Shown here: positions 18,831 to 21,204 of the stretch, one piece after another | How positions within the stretch are numbered: the stretch's first letter is position 1 | Layout: the number at the start of each line of letters is the position of its first letter | Assembly: GCF_000003605.2 (NCBI RefSeq) | Contig: NW_003122308.1 | Location: 1-21,204, forward strand | DNA length: 21,204 bases | DNA from: Saccoglossus kowalevskii | Taxonomy: Eukaryota; Hemichordata; Enteropneusta; Harrimaniidae | Direction: 5' to 3' | Position numbers and translations under genes: made by a program | Notes under the pieces: generated by a model | Seen by the model: the letters and a program-made list of their open reading frames with translations, nothing else | What the model was told of the DNA's origin: nothing | Databases searched by the model: none

Positions 18831-21204
18831 GATATGCGCGAGGGAGAGTATTTTCAGTACAAATACGCGCGAGGGAGAGTATTTTCAGTACAAATAGGCG
18901 CGATCGGAGTATTTTCAGTACGGATATGCGCGAGGGAGAGTATTTTCAGTACTAATACGCGCGAGGGAGAGTATTTTCAGTACAAGTACGCGCGATGGGA
19001 GTATTTTCAGTACAAATATGCGCGAGGGAGAGTATTTTCTGTACAAATATGTGCGAGGGAGAGTATTTTCACTACAAATATGCAAAAAAGAGTATTTTCA
19101 GTACAAATACGAGTGAAGGAGAGTATTTTCAGTACAAATATGAGCGAAGGAGATTATTTTCAATACAAATATGAGCGATGGGAGATTATTTTCTGTACAA
19201 ATACGCGAGAGGGAGAGTATTTTCAGTACAGATATGCGCGAGGGAGAGTATTTTCAGTACAATTACGCGCGAGGGAGAGTATTTTCAGTACAAATAGGCG
19301 CGATCGGAGTATTTTCAGTACGGATATGTGCGAGGGAGAGTATTTTCAGTACAAATACGCGAGAGAGAGTGTATTTTCAGTACACATATGCGCGAAGGAG
19401 AGTAATTTCTGTACAAATATGAGCGATTGGAGTATTTTCAACCCAAAAAATGCGCGAGGGAGAGTATTTACTGTACAAATACTCGAGAGGGGGAATATTT
19501 TCAGTACAAATATGCGCGAGGGAGAGTATTTTCAGTACAAATACGCGCGAGGGAGAGTATTTTCAGTACAAATACGCGCGATGGGAGAGTATTATCAGTA
19601 CAAATATGCGCGAGGGAGAGTATTTTCAGTACAATTTTGCACGAGGGAGAGTAATTTCAGTATAAATATGCGCGAAGGAGAGTATTTTCAGAACAAATAC
19701 GCGCGAGGGAGAGTATTTTCAGTACAAATATGCGCGAGGGAGAGTAATTTCAGTACAAATATGAGCGAGAGAGACTATTTTCAGAACAAATACGCGTGAG
19801 GGAGAGTATTTTCAGTACAAATATGCTCGAGGGAGAGTAATTTCAGTACAAATATGAGCGATGGGAGTATTTTCAGTTCAAATATGCGCGAGGGAGAGTA
19901 TTTACTGTACAAATACGCGAGAGGGAGAGTATATTCAATACAGATATGTGCGAGGGAGAGTATTTTCTGTTCAAATACGCGAGAAGGAGAGTATTTCAGT
20001 ACGGATATGCGCGAGCGAGACTATTTTCAGTACAAATACGCGCGAGGGAGAGTATTTAAGTTCAGTACAAATACGCGCGAGTGAGAGTACTAGTATTTTA
20101 AGCACAAATATGAGCGAGGAAGAGTATTTTCAGTACAAATATGAGCGCAGGAGAGTATTTTCAGTAGAAATATGTGCGAGGGAGAGTATTTTCACTACAA
20201 ATATGCAAGTGAGAGTATTTTCAGTACAAATACGAGTGAAGGAGAGTATTTTCAGTACAAATATGAGCGAAGGAGATTATTTTCAATACAAATATGAGCG
20301 ATGGGAGTATTTTCAGTACAAATATGCGCAAGGGAGATTATTTTCTGTACAAATACGCGAGAGGGAGAGTATTTTCAGTACAGATATGCGCGAGGGAGAG
20401 TATTTTCAGTACAAATACGCGCGTGGGAGAGTATTTTCAGTACAAATACGCGCGATCGGAGTATTTTCAGTACGGATATGCGCGAGGGAGAGTATTTTCA
20501 GTACTAATACGCGCGAGGGAGTGTATTTTCAGTACACATATGCGCGAGGGAGAGTCATTTCTGTACAAATATGAGCGATGGGAGTATTTTCAGACCAAAA
20601 AATGCGCGAGGGAGAGTATTTACTGTACAAATACTCGAGAGGGAGAGTATTTTCAGTACAGATACGCGCGAGGGAGAGTATTTTCAGTACAAATATGTGC
20701 GAAGGAGAGTATTTTCAGTACAAATACGCACGAGGGAGAGTATTTTCAGTACAAATATGCGCGAGGGAGAGTAATTTCAGTACAAATATGAGCGATGGGA
20801 GTCTTTTCAGTACAAATATGCGCGAGGGAGATTATTTTCTGTACAAATACGCGAGAGGGAGAGTATTTTCAGTACAGATATGCGCGAGGGAGAGTATTTT
20901 CAGTACAAGTACGCGCGAGGGAGAATATTTTCAGTACAAATAGGCGCGAGCGGAGTATTTTCAGTACGGATATGCGCGAAGGAGAGTAATTTCTGTCCAA
21001 ATATGAGCGATGGGAGTATTTTCAACCCAAAAAATGCGCGAGGGAGAGTATTTTCTGTACAAATACTCGAGAGGGGGAGTATTTTCAGTACAGATATGCG
21101 CGAGGGTGACTATTTTCAGTACAAATACGCGCGAGGGAGAGTATTTAAGTTCAGTACAATACGCGCGAGTGAGAGTACTAGTATTTTAGGCACAATATGA
21201 GCGA
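18831..21204 (+). repeat. Higher-order family B, segment 5 (open at right edge)
   Basis: This is continuous B-type satellite to the window end. 18831-19510 follows 7291-7973 (offset about 11537). 20294-20785 follows 16499-16990 (offset 3795). CCCAAAAAATG markers lie at 19442, 20594 (mutated to ACCAAAAAATG) and 21026; TACTAG dimers at 20088 and 21176. The last monomers carry small deletions (CAGTACAATACGCG near 21155 and GGCACAATATGAG near 21189), each lacking one A of the usual CAAAT. The array is cut mid-monomer at 21204. Confidence 0.85.

Larger units (their letters stand above)
1..21204 (+). repeat. 31-bp satellite array spanning the whole window
   Basis: Every part of the window reads as head-to-tail copies of one monomer: GCGCGAGGGAGAG, then TATTTTCAGTACAAATAT (31 bp, about 42% GC, G well above C on this strand). 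About 680 monomers fit. The motif TTTTCAGTACAAAT recurs at nearly constant spacing from the first line to the last, and its reverse complement was not seen, so no inverted monomers exist. Length variants are 28 bp (GCGCGGGGGG type), 29 bp (TATGCAAGAG type), 30 bp (GATGGGAG and GATCGGAG types), 32 bp (GATGGGAGAGTATTAT type), 35, 37 and 42 bp. The main point variants are TATGCGCG versus TACGCGCG, GAGCG, GTGCG and GCGCA. The array is open at both ends. No stretch over 300 bp lacks the repeat, and no gene, RNA gene or transposon interrupts it. It is probably eukaryotic heterochromatic satellite DNA; the family name and host are unknown to me. Confidence 0.97.

Noticed and set aside
18741-19799. 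352-codon open reading frame rich in Tyr, Phe, Arg and Ser
   Set aside because: It is the satellite read through. The consensus is stop-free in all forward frames, the same peptide pattern appears in overlapping frames, frame is not kept across copies, and no signal peptide, domain or unique terminal sequence exists. There is no evidence of coding selection.
1-21204. CRISPR array
   Set aside because: The 31-bp period is in the CRISPR repeat size range, but monomers abut each other with no unique spacers, no leader and no cas genes.
1-21204. Bacterial or phage repeat-protein gene, or plasmid iteron array
   Set aside because: Hundreds of monomers with 28-42 bp length variants and frequent frame changes do not fit a repeat-protein gene. 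Iteron arrays are short and lie next to a rep gene, which is absent.
1-21204. Transposable element or insertion sequence responsible for A or B units
   Set aside because: No terminal inverted repeats, target-site duplications, transposase or reverse transcriptase sequence is visible. All unit boundaries lie within or between ordinary monomers.
1-21204. CENP-B box or telomere repeat inside the monomer
   Set aside because: I looked for the TTCG...CGGG core of the CENP-B box and for TTAGGG/TTAGG-type repeats. Neither appears in the monomer or as a recurring variant.
1-21204. Strong hairpin in each monomer (GTATT / AGTAC)
   Set aside because: The arms are about five base pairs including a G-T wobble with a very short loop, too weak to claim as a structural element.

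Overview
The whole 21,204-base window is one uninterrupted head-to-tail tandem array (satellite DNA) built from a monomer of about 31 bp. The monomer has a G-rich half, GCGCGAGGGAGAG, followed by an A/T-rich half, TATTTTCAGTACAAATAT. There are roughly 680 monomers, all in the same orientation. The first and last bases lie inside monomers, so the array runs past both ends of the window. I see no unique sequence, credible protein gene, tRNA, rRNA or transposon.

The kind of sequence (tens of kb of short satellite with higher-order structure and many length variants) points to a eukaryotic nuclear genome, probably heterochromatic (pericentromeric, subtelomeric or B-chromosome-like). I do not recognise the monomer as a named satellite and cannot assign a species. 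CpG is not depleted: the consensus has two per monomer against about 1.2 expected from base content. This fits a lightly methylated (for example invertebrate) genome or a young array, but does not prove either.

Layout: two higher-order families alternate. Family A (about 1.5-1.7 kb) carries marker monomers such as GCGCGGGGGG, ATAAGCGACGG, TTGAGAGAAAA and TTTCAACCTGAATAC. It occurs at 1-790 (truncated), 7127-7290 (3' fragment only), 8777-10460, 11281-12813 and 17189-18830. Family B carries markers CCCAAAAAATG, CTCGAG, a 35+37 bp dimer (TTTAAGTTCAG, then TACTAGTATTTTAAG) and GATCGGAG. It fills the rest: 791-7126, 7291-8776, 10461-11280, 12814-17188 and 18831-21204. B has no fixed period. It is a patchwork of large duplications with shared offsets (2768, 3795, 7918, 9648 bp and others), small whole-monomer deletions (31, 42 and 91 bp) and hybrid A/B junctions. 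This is the expected record of repeated unequal crossover and gene conversion.

The many open reading frames are a by-product of the repeat. The consensus has no stop codon in any forward frame, and because 31 is 1 modulo 3, three monomers make a 31-codon pseudo-repeat. No gene interactions can be described because no gene is supported.
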